Shown piece by piece: positions 8,921 through 16,925 of a stretch of DNA of 23,304 nucleotides. Source of the stretch: JBBFMJ01 sp037441225 (GTDB lineage Bacteria; Acidobacteriota; Thermoanaerobaculia; UBA2201). The notes below the pieces were generated by a model. It searched no databases, was not told the origin of the DNA, and saw nothing but the letters and a program-made list of their open reading frames with translations. Each line of letters opens with the position of its first letter. Positions within the stretch are counted from its first letter, which is position 1. A program made the translations under genes and the position numbers. Location: the NCBI GenBank assembly GCA_037441225.1, contig JBBISU010000045.1, forward strand, positions 1-23,304, given 5' to 3'.

Positions 8921-10370
8921 TTTTCTTTGGCTTGAGGAGTGGGAATAAAATCACTTCTCTTATTGAACTTTGATTTGTAAAAATCATTACAACTCTATCA
9001 ATTCCAATCCCCTCCCCTGCTGTTGGAGGAAGCCCATATTCAAGTGCTTCTATATAATCCCAATCCACTTCTTTATCTTTTTGTGCTTCCACTTGTTTTT
9101 CAAATTTTAACTTTTGTTCTCTTACATTGTTTAACTCACAATAAGCATTTGCAATTTCCAATCCTCCAATGTAAAGCTCAAATCTGTGGACAAATCCATT
9201 GCCTTCTCCTTTTGCAAGGGGCGATATTTCTTCTGGAAAATCAATCAAGAAAGTGGGGTTAATAAAAGAAGGAGAAGCAAGGCAATCAATTGCATCCATC
9301 CATATTTCTTTCAAACCTTTATCTTCCACTTCAAAACCTTTCCCTCTTAAATAACTTAAAATCTCATTTTTATTGTTTATATCAATGTTATCTGGAAGAT
9401 ATTCTTTTAAACAATCAATTACTTTAATCCTTTTAAAAGGTGGTTTTAGAGAAATTTCCTTTCCCTGGAAATTTAATTTATCAGAGCCAAGAACCTTTTC
9501 TGAAAGATATAAAAAAAGTTCTTCTGTAAGTGCCATTAAATCATTGTAGTCAGCATAGGCAAGATAAAATTCAAGCATTGTAAATTCAGGGTTATGTTTT
9601 GATGAAATTCCTTCATTTCTAAAATTTTTTGAGATTTCATAGACCCTATCAAAACCACCTACAACTAATCTTTTCAAAAACAATTCAGGTGCTATCCTCA
9701 AATATAAATTTAAATCAAGGGCATTGTGATAAGTTTTAAAGGGTTTTGCAATGGCTCCCCCTGCAATTGTTTGAAGGGCTGGGGTTTCTACTTCCAAAAA
9801 GCCTCTTTCATTTAAAAAGTCCCTAAAAGATTGGATTATTTTTGCTCTTTTATAAAATATTTCTTTTACTTCTGGGTTTGATAACAAATCAAGGTATCTC
9901 TTTCTATGCCTTAGTTCGGGATCCTTAAAACCATGGTATTTTTCAGGAAGGACTTTAAAGCACTTTGAAAGGAATTTCGTATCTTCCACCAGAATTGTAA
10001 GTTCTCCTGTCCTTGTTTTAAAAAGCTTCCCTTCAACGCCTATGAAATCCCCTATATCAAAACAAGAAATCATTTCCCAGATTTGAGGGTTTTGGTCTTT
10101 TTTAAAATAAATTTGGACTTTATGGAAGCCATCTGATAAATCCATAAAGCATGCTTTTCCATGTTCCCTTATTGCTAAAATCCTTCCAGCTGTTTTTATA
10201 TCTTTTGGATTCTTTTGAAGTTCTTCTTCACTTAAAGATTTAAAGGATTTTTCAATCTCTTCAAGGTTATGGCTCAAATTATAATTATGAGGATAGGGAT
10301 CAACTCCCATATTTTTGAGCTTCAAAAATTTTTCCCATCTTACACTTTCTTGATCTAATATTTTTTCCAT
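8904..10370 (-). CDS. lysS: lysyl-tRNA synthetase, class II
   Basis: Charges tRNA-Lys with lysine using ATP, in the cytoplasm. The 488 residues show an N-terminal OB-fold anticodon-binding domain (about 58-135, with [19 protein letters not shown]), then the class II catalytic core: motif 2 [20 protein letters not shown] (250-269) and motif 3 [11 protein letters not shown] near residue 452. Length is close to E. coli LysS (505). The gene starts at an ATG preceded by AAGG, with an exact TATAAT eight bases from the ATG. It heads a seven-gene minus-strand run; lysS followed by lolC/E, lolD and bamA is an order I recall from deltaproteobacterial and related genomes. Confident call. Confidence 0.97.
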   Translation of the reverse strand: MEKILDQESVRWEKFLKLKNMGVDPYPHNYNLSHNLEEIEKSFKSLSEEELQKNPKDIKTAGRILAIREHGKACFMDLSDGFHKVQIYFKKDQNPQIWEMISCFDIGDFIGVEGKLFKTRTGELTILVEDTKFLSKCFKVLPEKYHGFKDPELRHRKRYLDLLSNPEVKEIFYKRAKIIQSFRDFLNERGFLEVETPALQTIAGGAIAKPFKTYHNALDLNLYLRIAPELFLKRLVVGGFDRVYEISKNFRNEGISSKHNPEFTMLEFYLAYADYNDLMALTEELFLYLSEKVLGSDKLNFQGKEISLKPPFKRIKVIDCLKEYLPDNIDINNKNEILSYLRGKGFEVEDKGLKEIWMDAIDCLASPSFINPTFLIDFPEEISPLAKGEGNGFVHRFELYIGGLEIANAYCELNNVREQKLKFEKQVEAQKDKEVDWDYIEALEYGLPPTAGEGIGIDRVVMIFTNQSSIREVILFPLLKPKKNEPLP

Positions 10371-10459
10371 AACCTTATATTATACTATTTTTATATAAAT
10401 CATTAAATCTTTCTTGAAATAAAATTAAATGTGGTAGAATATTGAAAAAAGGAGGAAAT
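10371..10459. promoter_or_regulatory. divergent promoter region, lysS operon / S9 peptidase
   Basis: An 89-base AT-rich gap between divergent genes. Minus strand: exact TATAAT at 10379-10384 ends eight bases before the lysS ATG, implying a leader of only one or two bases; an alternative TATATA-type -10 lies near 10391-10398, and no good -35 is seen. Plus strand: TTGAAA (10414-10419), 15 bases, TAGAAT (10435-10440), giving a predicted start near 10447 and a leader of about 13 bases holding the ribosome site. The 15-base spacer is short, so the plus-strand call is tentative. Confidence 0.45.
10451..10455 (+). promoter_or_regulatory. Shine-Dalgarno deciding the S9 peptidase start
   Basis: GGAGG within AAAAAAGGAGGAAATATG, four bases before the ATG at 10460. 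A TTG at 10442 is in frame but would place this ribosome site inside the coding sequence and put Lys-Lys-Gly-Gly in front of the signal peptide. Confidence 0.8.
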
Positions 10460-12451
10460 ATGTTTTTTTTAATTTTATTTTTATCTTCTATTGTTTTTTC
10501 ACAAGGGCTTACCTTTGATGATTTTATTAAATTAAACCGTTTATCAAACTTGAAAGTTTCAGAAGAGGGAGGCCTATTGGCTTTTGAAGTTTCGAAAGCA
10601 ATTTTGGAAAAAAATAAATTTTCAAAGCAGATCTGGATTTACAATATAAAAGAAGAAAATTTTTTGCAACTTACAAATAATGATAAACCCTCTTCAAATC
10701 CAAAGTTTTCAAAGGATGGAAAAATTGTTTATTTTTTGTCAGGACGGGATGGTATTCAAAATGTCTGGGCTATAAATATAAATGGAGGGGAAGCATTTAA
10801 GGTTACTAATTTTGAAATTGATGTAGAAGATTTTTACCCTTTAAGCAATGGTGACTTCATAATAAATTTTTCAATTTTTAAAGAATGTAAAGAAGATTTA
10901 AATTGCACAAAAAATAAATTAAAAGAAATGGAAGAAAATCCTGTAAAAGCAAAGATTATTGAAAATCTCTACTACAGGGTCTTTGATGAATGGCAGGATG
11001 GAAGAGTTTCTCACTTATTTTATTATAATAAAAAGGAAAATAAATTATTTGATTTAACTAAAAATGAAACAAATGTTCCACCTAAAAGTTTAGGAAATAA
11101 TATCCATTTTAGTTTATCCCCTGATGAAAATTTTATTGCCTACACAACAAACAGAGATAAGAATATTGAAAGATCCACAAACCATGATGTAATTTTATTA
11201 AATTTAAAAGATAAAAAATCAATAAATTTAACAGAAAAAAATAAGGGCTGCGATTTTGGTGCAATCTTTTCACCAGATGGAAAGTATCTTTTGTTTTCAA
11301 GGATGAAAAGAGAGGGCTATGAAGCTGATAAAGTTGATTTAATTTTATATAGTTTAAAAGAGCAAAAAGAAAAAAATCTAAATGAAAATATGGATTTGTC
11401 TGTCTCTGAATATGCTTTTATGGGAGATAAAATTTATTTCACTTCCCAATACAAAAAAGATTTTAATTTATACCAAATTGACTTAAAAAACTCTAAGATT
11501 GATTTAGTATTAGGGGGTGAATCGGTTTCTAATATAAATACAATAAAAGATAAAGTTTTCTTTTTCAATCAAAAAACAAATTATCCTCCAGAAATATTTT
11601 CTTATGATTTAAAAGAGAAAAAATTGAAAAAAATAAGCCATTTCAATGATGAAACTCTTTCTAATTTAAAATTAAAAGAAGTTGAAGAAGTAAGTTATAA
11701 AAGTTTTGATGGAACTGAAGTTTATGGACTTCTTTTAAAGCCACCCTCCTTTGAAGAAAAGAAGAAATATCCACTCCTTGTTTTATTACATGGAGGACCT
11801 CAATGGGCTTTTACAGATACATTTCATTATAGATGGAATGCCCAAATGTTTGCATCAGAGGGCTATATAATTTTTATGCCAAATTTTAGGGGTTCCACTG
11901 GATATGGTGAAAAATACAAAGAAGCAATAACCTTAAATTGGGGTTCTTACCCTTATGAAGATGTTTTGGAAGGAGTAAAATATTTAATTGAAAAATATGA
12001 TTTTATAGATAAAGAAAGAATGGCAGCAGCAGGTGCTTCCTATGGCGGCTATTTGGCAAATTGGATTGCAACGCATAACCATCCTTTTAAATGCATTGTA
12101 TCCCATGCAGGTCTTTGGGATTTAAAGAGCAAGTATGGAACAACAGATGAATTGTGGTTTCCAGAGTGGGAATTTGGCGGAGATCCTTATAATCATCCTG
12201 AACTTTATGAAAAATGGAGCCCTTCAAGTTATGCAAAAAACTTAAAGGTTCCAATGCTTATTATTCACGGTGCCAATGATTTTAGAGTTTCAGAAAATCA
12301 GGCATTTCAAATTTTTACTGCTCTTAAAAGATTAGGTATAGAAGGAAAATTTTTGTATTTTCCCGATGAAACCCATTTTGTTTCAAAACCAAAGAATGCT
12401 CAAATTTGGTGGAAAGAGGTTTTAAACTTTTTAAAATTTTATTTAAAATAA
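10460..12451 (+). CDS. secreted S9-family serine peptidase (prolyl oligopeptidase / DPP type)
   Basis: Probably cleaves dipeptides or acyl-amino acids from oligopeptides in the periplasm. The 663-residue product begins with a signal peptide (MFFLILFLSSIVFSQG) and continues as a beta-propeller of PD40/WD40-like blades (about 25-400; PSSNPKFSKDGKIVYFLSGR and FGAIFSPDGKYLLFSR are typical blades). The C-terminal alpha/beta-hydrolase has the oxyanion segment LLHGGPQW, nucleophile S527 in GASYGGY, D607 in HGANDFRV and H639 in DETHFV, so the catalytic triad is complete. It resembles DPP5/acylaminoacyl-peptidase subgroups more than true prolyl oligopeptidase, but substrate choice cannot be read. It stands alone, divergent from lysS and convergent with the peptide-importer genes, a pairing that fits use of extracellular peptides. 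Confidence 0.94.
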   Translation: MFFLILFLSSIVFSQGLTFDDFIKLNRLSNLKVSEEGGLLAFEVSKAILEKNKFSKQIWIYNIKEENFLQLTNNDKPSSNPKFSKDGKIVYFLSGRDGIQNVWAININGGEAFKVTNFEIDVEDFYPLSNGDFIINFSIFKECKEDLNCTKNKLKEMEENPVKAKIIENLYYRVFDEWQDGRVSHLFYYNKKENKLFDLTKNETNVPPKSLGNNIHFSLSPDENFIAYTTNRDKNIERSTNHDVILLNLKDKKSINLTEKNKGCDFGAIFSPDGKYLLFSRMKREGYEADKVDLILYSLKEQKEKNLNENMDLSVSEYAFMGDKIYFTSQYKKDFNLYQIDLKNSKIDLVLGGESVSNINTIKDKVFFFNQKTNYPPEIFSYDLKEKKLKKISHFNDETLSNLKLKEVEEVSYKSFDGTEVYGLLLKPPSFEEKKKYPLLVLLHGGPQWAFTDTFHYRWNAQMFASEGYIIFMPNFRGSTGYGEKYKEAITLNWGSYPYEDVLEGVKYLIEKYDFIDKERMAAAGASYGGYLANWIATHNHPFKCIVSHAGLWDLKSKYGTTDELWFPEWEFGGDPYNHPELYEKWSPSSYAKNLKVPMLIIHGANDFRVSENQAFQIFTALKRLGIEGKFLYFPDETHFVSKPKNAQIWWKEVLNFLKFYLK

Positions 12452-12602
12452 AATTTATATTGTTTATTCAATCAATATCTTTTATATTAAAAAAAACCTA
12501 TAGCTTTGGCTTTTGCTCTATTTCGGCACAGCCCTTTCATAGTTGTGTAAAATAGCCCAGGCAAAAAAAACTTCAACTAAAATTTTTGTAATTTATTTTT
12601 CT

Positions 12603-12629
12603 GTAGGGGCGACCCTTGTGGTCCCCCGC
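12603..12629 (+). repeat. REP-like hairpin, plus orientation
   Basis: Begins GTAGGGG, then stem CGACC, loop CTTGT, and returning arm GGTCC. It has the same foot and loop as the copies at 16828, 17050 and 23045, but a different stem. The 5' GTAG followed by an imperfect palindrome is the layout of REP elements handled by RAYT transposases. Confidence 0.75.
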
Positions 12630-12685
12630 AACATACAAATAATATAATGAAATTTATTTTTTTGTGCTTGATCATTAGTTATTTT

Positions 12686-12709
12686 GGCGGGGACAAGCCC
12701 CTCCCCTAC
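12686..12709 (-). repeat. REP-like hairpin, minus orientation
   Basis: Read on the minus strand it starts GTAGGGG, stem AGGGG, loop CTTGT, returning arm CCCCG. It differs from the copy at 16926-16950 at one base over 24 and belongs to the same subtype. It faces the 12603 copy, giving an inverted pair. Confidence 0.75.
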
Positions 12710-12755
12710 AAATTGCCACAATAATTCACTTAGGAAATGGACACGGACAACTGCT

Positions 12756-13622
12756 CTACTGCTCTTTTAAAATGCTTTCACCAATTAAATATAATGAAAA
12801 AATTGTTAAAGAAAGAAATAGACCTGGAAAAAAGGAGATCCACCATGCTTCAAATAATACATCTTTACCATCAGCAATTATGTTCCCCCAGGAAGGATCT
12901 GGTGGCTGAATACCAAGCCCTAAAAAACTCAAAGATGCTTCAGCCAAAATAAGCCCAGCAATCCTTAAAGTTGAATCAACAAGCAGAATTCCTTTTAAAT
13001 GGGGAAGAATATGTTTAAAAATTATCCTTAAATTAGAAGCACCTATTGCTTTTGCAGAAAAGACAAACTCCCTTTCTTTTAAAGATAAGACCTGTCCCCT
13101 AACCAAGCGGGATACTTCCATCCAGGAAAAAATTCCTAAAATTAAGATTATTCCAAAAAAGGAAAGTTTTTTTTCCAGCACTGCTGAAAGAATAATTAGT
13201 AAAAATAAGCGCGGAAAAGCTAAAAGAGTATCAACAAACCTCATTAAAATTGTATCTATGATTTTACCAAAATAACCAGAAAAAATACCAATTAAAGTTC
13301 CTATAAATAAAGTTATAATTAAAGATAAAATTCCAATTTGCAAAGAAATCCTTCCACCATATAAAACCCTTGAAAATATGCACCTTCCAAAACCATCTGT
13401 TCCAAAGGGAAAAATTACTTTTTTCCACTGCCCTACCCTTTCTTTTGAAATTTCACCACTTTTTGAATCTTCATAAACAACTGAAAAGGGCTTTAAATTT
13501 GCACAAATCTTTGGGTTGTATTGTTTATTTGGTGGATTTGGAGAAAAAATTGGAGCAAAAATTGATAAAAAGGATAAAGTAAAGAAAAGGGAAACTCCAA
13601 TTATAAAGTTAAAGTTTTTCAT
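12756..13622 (-). CDS. DppC/OppC-like peptide ABC transporter permease
   Basis: Second membrane subunit of an oligopeptide-type importer. The 288 residues show the N-terminal helix (about 7-27), the FGTDGFGRCIFSRVLYGGR segment that precedes the transmembrane domain, further helices from about 95 on, the EAA coupling loop KAIGASNLRIIFKHILPHL, and the family signature LSFLGLGIQPPDPSWG. The insert between helix 1 and FGTDGFGR is long and polar. The tail is odd: relatives usually end in something like LRDALDPR, but here the frame runs into a GAGCAG repeat and stops at ...ESILKEQ, so the repeat supplies the last codons and the TAG. The loss is about six to ten residues beyond the last helix and may be tolerated. 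The ATG overlaps the DppB-like stop by 14 bases. Last gene of the efp run. Confidence 0.92.
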   Translation of the reverse strand: MKNFNFIIGVSLFFTLSFLSIFAPIFSPNPPNKQYNPKICANLKPFSVVYEDSKSGEISKERVGQWKKVIFPFGTDGFGRCIFSRVLYGGRISLQIGILSLIITLFIGTLIGIFSGYFGKIIDTILMRFVDTLLAFPRLFLLIILSAVLEKKLSFFGIILILGIFSWMEVSRLVRGQVLSLKEREFVFSAKAIGASNLRIIFKHILPHLKGILLVDSTLRIAGLILAEASLSFLGLGIQPPDPSWGNIIADGKDVLFEAWWISFFPGLFLSLTIFSLYLIGESILKEQ

Positions 13623-14565
13623 ACCTTATCCTTGGGTCTACAATGAAATAAAGAATATCAGCCAAGAGGTTTCCCAATAAGACCATAAAAGAAGACAAAA
13701 TTGATGCGCCAATTATTAAAGGATAGTCTCTTGAAAGGATTGCATTATATGTGAGTCGTCCCATTCCAGGCCAGGAAAAGATTACTTCTGTTAAAAGAGC
13801 ACCTGATACAAGGAAAGGAAAGGATAATCCAAAGAGGGTTATTATTGGGATTAAAGAATTTTTTAAAGCATATTTAAAATAAATTTCTTTTTTTTGAACT
13901 CCTAATAATTTTTGATTTAAAATAAATTGCTCTTTTAAGACATCTTCATAGGCCTTGAAAACAAATCTTGATGTTGCAAAGAGAGAAGATAAGCCAAGGG
14001 CAAAGCCCGGTAAAATTAAATGTTTCAAGATATTTAAAATATTTCCCTCATAACCTATGTCATACATATGGGATGGTGGAAGGATTTTTAATTTATATGA
14101 AAAAATAAAAATAAAAATTAATCCAAGCCAGAAGGAAGGGATTGCATAAATCAATAGGGAAAAAAAATGATAGAGAAGGCGGATTAAATTCTTACTTATA
14201 AGAGCAATTGTTATCCCTAATAATATTCCAAAAAAATATTCAATAAAGAGAGCAAAGGCACTTAAAATTATTGTATTTGGTAATGTATCAAGTAAAACAT
14301 TTATAACCTTTTGATGATATGAAAAAGAATAGCCAAGGTTTCCTGAAAATGCTTCTTTTATAAATAAAAAATATCTAAAAAATAATGGCTTATCAAGTCC
14401 GTATGCCTTTTTTAAATTATCATAAACTGACGGAGGAACTTCAGGGTTTAAATAAAGGCGAGTTGGATCACCAGGGGCTAAACTTACAATAAAAAAAGTA
14501 GCACTTACAATTAAGAACAATAAAATTATCGTAAAAAAAAATCTTTTTAATAAAAAATTTTTCAC
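13609..14565 (-). CDS. DppB/OppB-like peptide ABC transporter permease
   Basis: First membrane subunit of the oligopeptide-type importer in the cytoplasmic membrane. In its 318 residues I see the N-terminal helix (about 8-29), the family motif LAPGDP at 29-34, about five further helices, the coupling loop LGVQKKEIYFKYALKNSLIP, the signature FSWPGMGRL with DYPLI, and the usual C-terminal DPRIR. Length is normal for DppB. It starts with GTG, which overlaps the binding-protein stop as GTGA, so translation is coupled. The partner permease follows with a 14-base overlap. No ATPase gene lies in the window, so the transporter must borrow DppD/DppF-type subunits encoded elsewhere. Confidence 0.94.
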   Translation of the reverse strand: MKNFLLKRFFFTIILLFLIVSATFFIVSLAPGDPTRLYLNPEVPPSVYDNLKKAYGLDKPLFFRYFLFIKEAFSGNLGYSFSYHQKVINVLLDTLPNTIILSAFALFIEYFFGILLGITIALISKNLIRLLYHFFSLLIYAIPSFWLGLIFIFIFSYKLKILPPSHMYDIGYEGNILNILKHLILPGFALGLSSLFATSRFVFKAYEDVLKEQFILNQKLLGVQKKEIYFKYALKNSLIPIITLFGLSFPFLVSGALLTEVIFSWPGMGRLTYNAILSRDYPLIIGASILSSFMVLLGNLLADILYFIVDPRIRYEKL

Positions 14566-16139
14566 TCAACTTTCCATTGATATAGATTATAAAAGGAAGA
14601 CAAAACATTCATATTGTAGCCACTTACCCTTTTGTTTATACCATTTATTTTCATATTTTCATAAATAAAAGTATAGGGCTGATCATCATAAATTATTTCC
14701 TGTATCTTATCAATATATTTTTTTGCTTCTTCAATATCAGATATATTTTCCATTTTTTCAATCAATTCATCTACTTCTTTATTTGAATAAGAGACAATGT
14801 TATAACCACCATCAATTGAAGAAGAATGCCAGATTTCTTTAAAATCAATTTTTGTGGCAACTCTCCAGCCCTGAAGACAGGCATCATAATCTTTTGACAT
14901 CAAACTTTTAATCATTGTATTCCATTCAAGAAATTTTAAATTTACCTTTATGCCAATTTTAGATAAATGGTTTTGGATAAGTATTGCCGTCTGCTCCCTG
15001 ATTGAATTGCCTTTATTCGTTATAAGTTCAAACTCAAAAGGTTTACCCTTATAATCTAAAATTCCATCTCCATTTTTATCAATAAATCCTTCATTTTTTA
15101 AAATTTCTTTTGCTTTTTCTGGATTATATTCAATTTGTTTTAAGTTTTTATTAAATGCCCATAAAGAAGAATGGATTGGTCCTACTGAGGGTTTTGCATA
15201 ACTATGCCATACGACATCTATTATTTCCTGAATATTTACTGCCATTGAAATGGCTTTTCTGACATTTTTGTTTTTAAATAAGTCCTTTTTCAAATTCCAG
15301 CCAATGTAAACATATTGCCTATCAGGATAAGTTACCAATTCAAGGTTTGGATCTTTCTTTACTTTTTCAACATCCTTTGGCGGTATTAGTTCCATCATAT
15401 CAATGGCATAACTTAAAAACTGAGTAAGCAAACTGTTTTGATCTGGGACTATTCTAAAAACAACCTGTTCAATCAAAGGATAACCCTTTTTATAAAATTG
15501 AGGATTTTTTTCCAAATAAATTGCTTCCTGTTTCCTCCATTCTTTTAAAATAAATGGTCCTGAATAAACTTTTATATTTGTGAAATCAAAATTCCTCCAA
15601 TCCTTGAAAGGAATTTTTCCAAATTCTTCTGCTGAGTAAATGACACCTTCATTTAAGTCCATCAACATATAGGGATATTTTTTTGTAAACTTTATTTTAA
15701 AATTATAATCATCAATGATTTCTATTTCCTTTATAAACTTTTTTGATTCAATTCCAGTCCAAGCAACTTCTTCAGAGGTACTGGCTTTGTGAGTAAATAA
15801 AACATCTTTTGTTGTTATTCTTTTCCCATTTGACCAGAAAAGCTCTTCCCTGAGTTTACAATTTAAAGTCAGATCATCATCAAAAGAGTATTTTTCTAAA
15901 AGTTCAGGTGAAAAGGTTGGTGGTCTTTCTTGAAAATCAGCATTTTCTTTAAATAAATGTAAGTACAATTGGTTTATTATCTCTGATGAAAAAGCACTTT
16001 GGGTTATAAAATCATTTGTTGTATCAATGTCGCCAATTGCACCAATTATAAGGGGCTTTTGTTTTTTTACTTTTGGTGCACAAGAGATAAAAATTAAAAC
16101 TGTTGATAAAATGATTAAAAACTTAAAATTTTTTTTCAT
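14562..16139 (-). CDS. peptide-type solute-binding lipoprotein (SBP family 5)
   Basis: Extracytoplasmic receptor of the importer, by family binding di- or oligopeptides (some relatives bind nickel or sugars). The 525-residue product has a lipoprotein signal peptide with lipobox FISC and Cys20 as the lipidated residue. It then shows the SBP_bac_5 fold, including the conserved ITTKDVLFTHK (usual form '.TA.DV.FT.') and NKNVRKAISMAVN (usual form 'VR.A...A.D') motifs, and a C-terminal domain ending in a Tyr/Trp-rich tail. The sequence NKGNSIREQTAILIQNHL matches the lobe-two region. Length is typical. It starts ATGA, sharing four bases with the efp stop, so it is coupled to efp, an uncommon pairing. 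Ligand identity is not determinable from the sequence. Confidence 0.93.
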   Translation of the reverse strand: MKKNFKFLIILSTVLIFISCAPKVKKQKPLIIGAIGDIDTTNDFITQSAFSSEIINQLYLHLFKENADFQERPPTFSPELLEKYSFDDDLTLNCKLREELFWSNGKRITTKDVLFTHKASTSEEVAWTGIESKKFIKEIEIIDDYNFKIKFTKKYPYMLMDLNEGVIYSAEEFGKIPFKDWRNFDFTNIKVYSGPFILKEWRKQEAIYLEKNPQFYKKGYPLIEQVVFRIVPDQNSLLTQFLSYAIDMMELIPPKDVEKVKKDPNLELVTYPDRQYVYIGWNLKKDLFKNKNVRKAISMAVNIQEIIDVVWHSYAKPSVGPIHSSLWAFNKNLKQIEYNPEKAKEILKNEGFIDKNGDGILDYKGKPFEFELITNKGNSIREQTAILIQNHLSKIGIKVNLKFLEWNTMIKSLMSKDYDACLQGWRVATKIDFKEIWHSSSIDGGYNIVSYSNKEVDELIEKMENISDIEEAKKYIDKIQEIIYDDQPYTFIYENMKINGINKRVSGYNMNVLSSFYNLYQWKVE

Positions 16140-16708
16140 TTTTTTTCCTTCTTAATCCTTTCTATGTAATGTTTTTTTTCTGTATCAATTTTAACAAAGT
16201 CCCCTGCTTCAATAAATTGGGGAACCATAATTTTTAATCCATTTTCAAGGGTTGCTTCTTTCCAGGTAGAACCTTCTGTATCCTTTAAACCCTTTGGTGT
16301 TGATATAACTTGCAACTCTAAATAAGGAGCAATCTTTAAGCCAATTGGGTCTTCCCCTGCAAATTCCACATCATAGATTTTATTTTCTTTTAAAAATAAA
16401 AATTCATCGCCTATTAATTTTTTTGAAATTGGAATTTGTTCATAACTTTCTTCATCCATAAAATAAAAATAATCTTCATCACTATAAAGATATTCCATTT
16501 TTTTTCTTGTTGTTGGAACTTCTTCTAACTTATCAGTTGGATTAAATCTAAAATTATGTATATGCCCACTTTCAATATCCATAAATGTCACAAACTCCAT
16601 TGATCCAGCTCTTCCTCCACCCATTTGCTTTTCAGAAGACACAACCTTTGTTTTTTTTCCATTAAAAATTACAACCATACCTTTCTTTAATTCTGAAGCC
16701 ATTACCAT
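16136..16708 (-). CDS. efp: elongation factor P with arginine at the loop tip
   Basis: Helps ribosomes through polyproline stretches by acting in the E site. The 190 residues match EF-P over all three domains: an N-terminal KOW-like domain (MASELKKGMVVIFNGKK), a central OB domain (YLYSDEDYFYFMDEESYEQI) and a C-terminal OB domain with the EF-P signature near GLKDTEGSTWKEATLENG. The beta3-beta4 loop reads KQMGGGRAGS, so R33 stands where E. coli has the beta-lysylated Lys34 (15 residues before the conserved Ser/Thr-Gly in both). Arg at this spot is the form that EarP rhamnosylates in some bacteria; no EarP, EpmA or EpmB gene is in the window. The ATG at 16708 is chosen because AGGAGG sits five bases ahead; an ATG at 16735 lies upstream of that site. 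The stop overlaps the binding-protein ATG (ATGA). Confidence 0.93.
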   Translation of the reverse strand: MVMASELKKGMVVIFNGKKTKVVSSEKQMGGGRAGSMEFVTFMDIESGHIHNFRFNPTDKLEEVPTTRKKMEYLYSDEDYFYFMDEESYEQIPISKKLIGDEFLFLKENKIYDVEFAGEDPIGLKIAPYLELQVISTPKGLKDTEGSTWKEATLENGLKIMVPQFIEAGDFVKIDTEKKHYIERIKKEKK

Positions 16709-16713
16709 AACTT

Positions 16714-16720
16714 CCTCCTC
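16714..16720 (-). promoter_or_regulatory. Shine-Dalgarno deciding the efp start
   Basis: GAGGAGG on the minus strand, five bases before the ATG at 16708 (a second ATG follows at 16702). The upstream ATG at 16735 has no ribosome site and would put this one inside the gene. Confidence 0.75.
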
Positions 16721-16725
16721 AAAAA

Positions 16726-16754
16726 ATGTTAACATAAAAAAGAATATAATTCAA
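16726..16754 (-). promoter_or_regulatory. candidate efp promoter
   Basis: Minus strand: TTGAAT (16749-16754), 17 bases, TAACAT (16726-16731). Each box matches consensus at four of six positions. The predicted start near 16719 would leave a leader barely longer than the ribosome site, so this is only a candidate. Confidence 0.3.
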
Positions 16755-16772
16755 TTAAATTTCCTTTAAATT

Positions 16773-16861
16773 AAAAAATGCATTTGAAAATTATTAATAG
16801 AACAGGAGAGCAGCAGAGCAGTAGAGTGTAGGGGTTGCACTTGTGCGACCCGTAAAATAAT
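16773..16861 (+). repeat. compound repeat, copy 1 (A-tract, GAGCAG tract, REP hairpin)
   Basis: Opens with AAAAAATGCATTTGAAAAT (16773-16791), continues through GAGCAG-type units (16806-16827) to a REP hairpin (16828-16852) and an AAAATAAT tail. The same blocks in the same order recur at 23005-23078, with 18 of 19 bases matching in the first block and one mismatch across the hairpin and tail. The tract between the blocks is longer here, suggesting gain or loss of GAGCAG units. Confidence 0.7.
16828..16852 (+). repeat. REP-like hairpin
   Basis: GTAGGGG foot, then arm TTGCA, loop CTTG, arm TGCGA and CCCG. It differs at one base from the copy at 23045-23069; the change turns one C-G stem pair into a T-G wobble. 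Confidence 0.8.
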
Positions 16862-16873
16862 AATCAAAAAATC

Positions 16874-16900
16874 GTAGGGGTCTTATCTTGCACAACCAGC
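16874..16900 (+). repeat. degenerate REP-like element
   Basis: Begins GTAGGGGTCTTATCTTG and continues CACAACCAGC. The foot is intact but the stem no longer pairs well, so this looks like a decayed copy. Confidence 0.45.
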
Positions 16901-16925
16901 AAAATAAAAAAATTCATTCATTTTC

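Larger units (their letters stand above)
12452..12755. other. convergent intergenic region with REP-like hairpins
   Basis: About 300 bases without a gene, between convergent coding regions. It holds a weak imperfect stem (CTATTT 12518-12523 against AAATAG 12550-12555, with CACA/TGTG inside), two opposite-facing REP-like hairpins (12603-12629 and 12686-12709), and a segment 12738-12766 with GGACACGGAC and GAGCAG-type units also seen at the window's left edge. No T-run terminator stands out for the peptidase gene; the hairpins may slow transcription from both sides. No small gene is supported. Confidence 0.6.

Noticed and set aside
10442..10459. S9 peptidase start at the TTG at 10442
   Set aside because: GGAGG at 10451-10455 is placed for the ATG at 10460, and the signal peptide begins properly there.
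12518..12555. terminator for the S9 peptidase gene
   Set aside because: The stem is weak and interrupted, and the following A-rich run is on the wrong side for a plus-strand intrinsic terminator.
12452..12755. tRNA or other RNA gene in the convergent gap
   Set aside because: No cloverleaf, CCA end or T-arm motif is visible. The G/C-rich parts are explained by the hairpin repeats.
12737..12952. 71-codon plus-strand frame beginning in the repeat
   Set aside because: It starts inside repeat sequence, lies antisense to the DppC-like gene, has no ribosome site and has no recognisable protein features.
16709..16735. EF-P start at the ATG at 16735
   Set aside because: The strong GAGGAGG at 16714-16720 lies inside that extension and is correctly placed for the ATG at 16708. 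The extra residues have no counterpart in EF-P.
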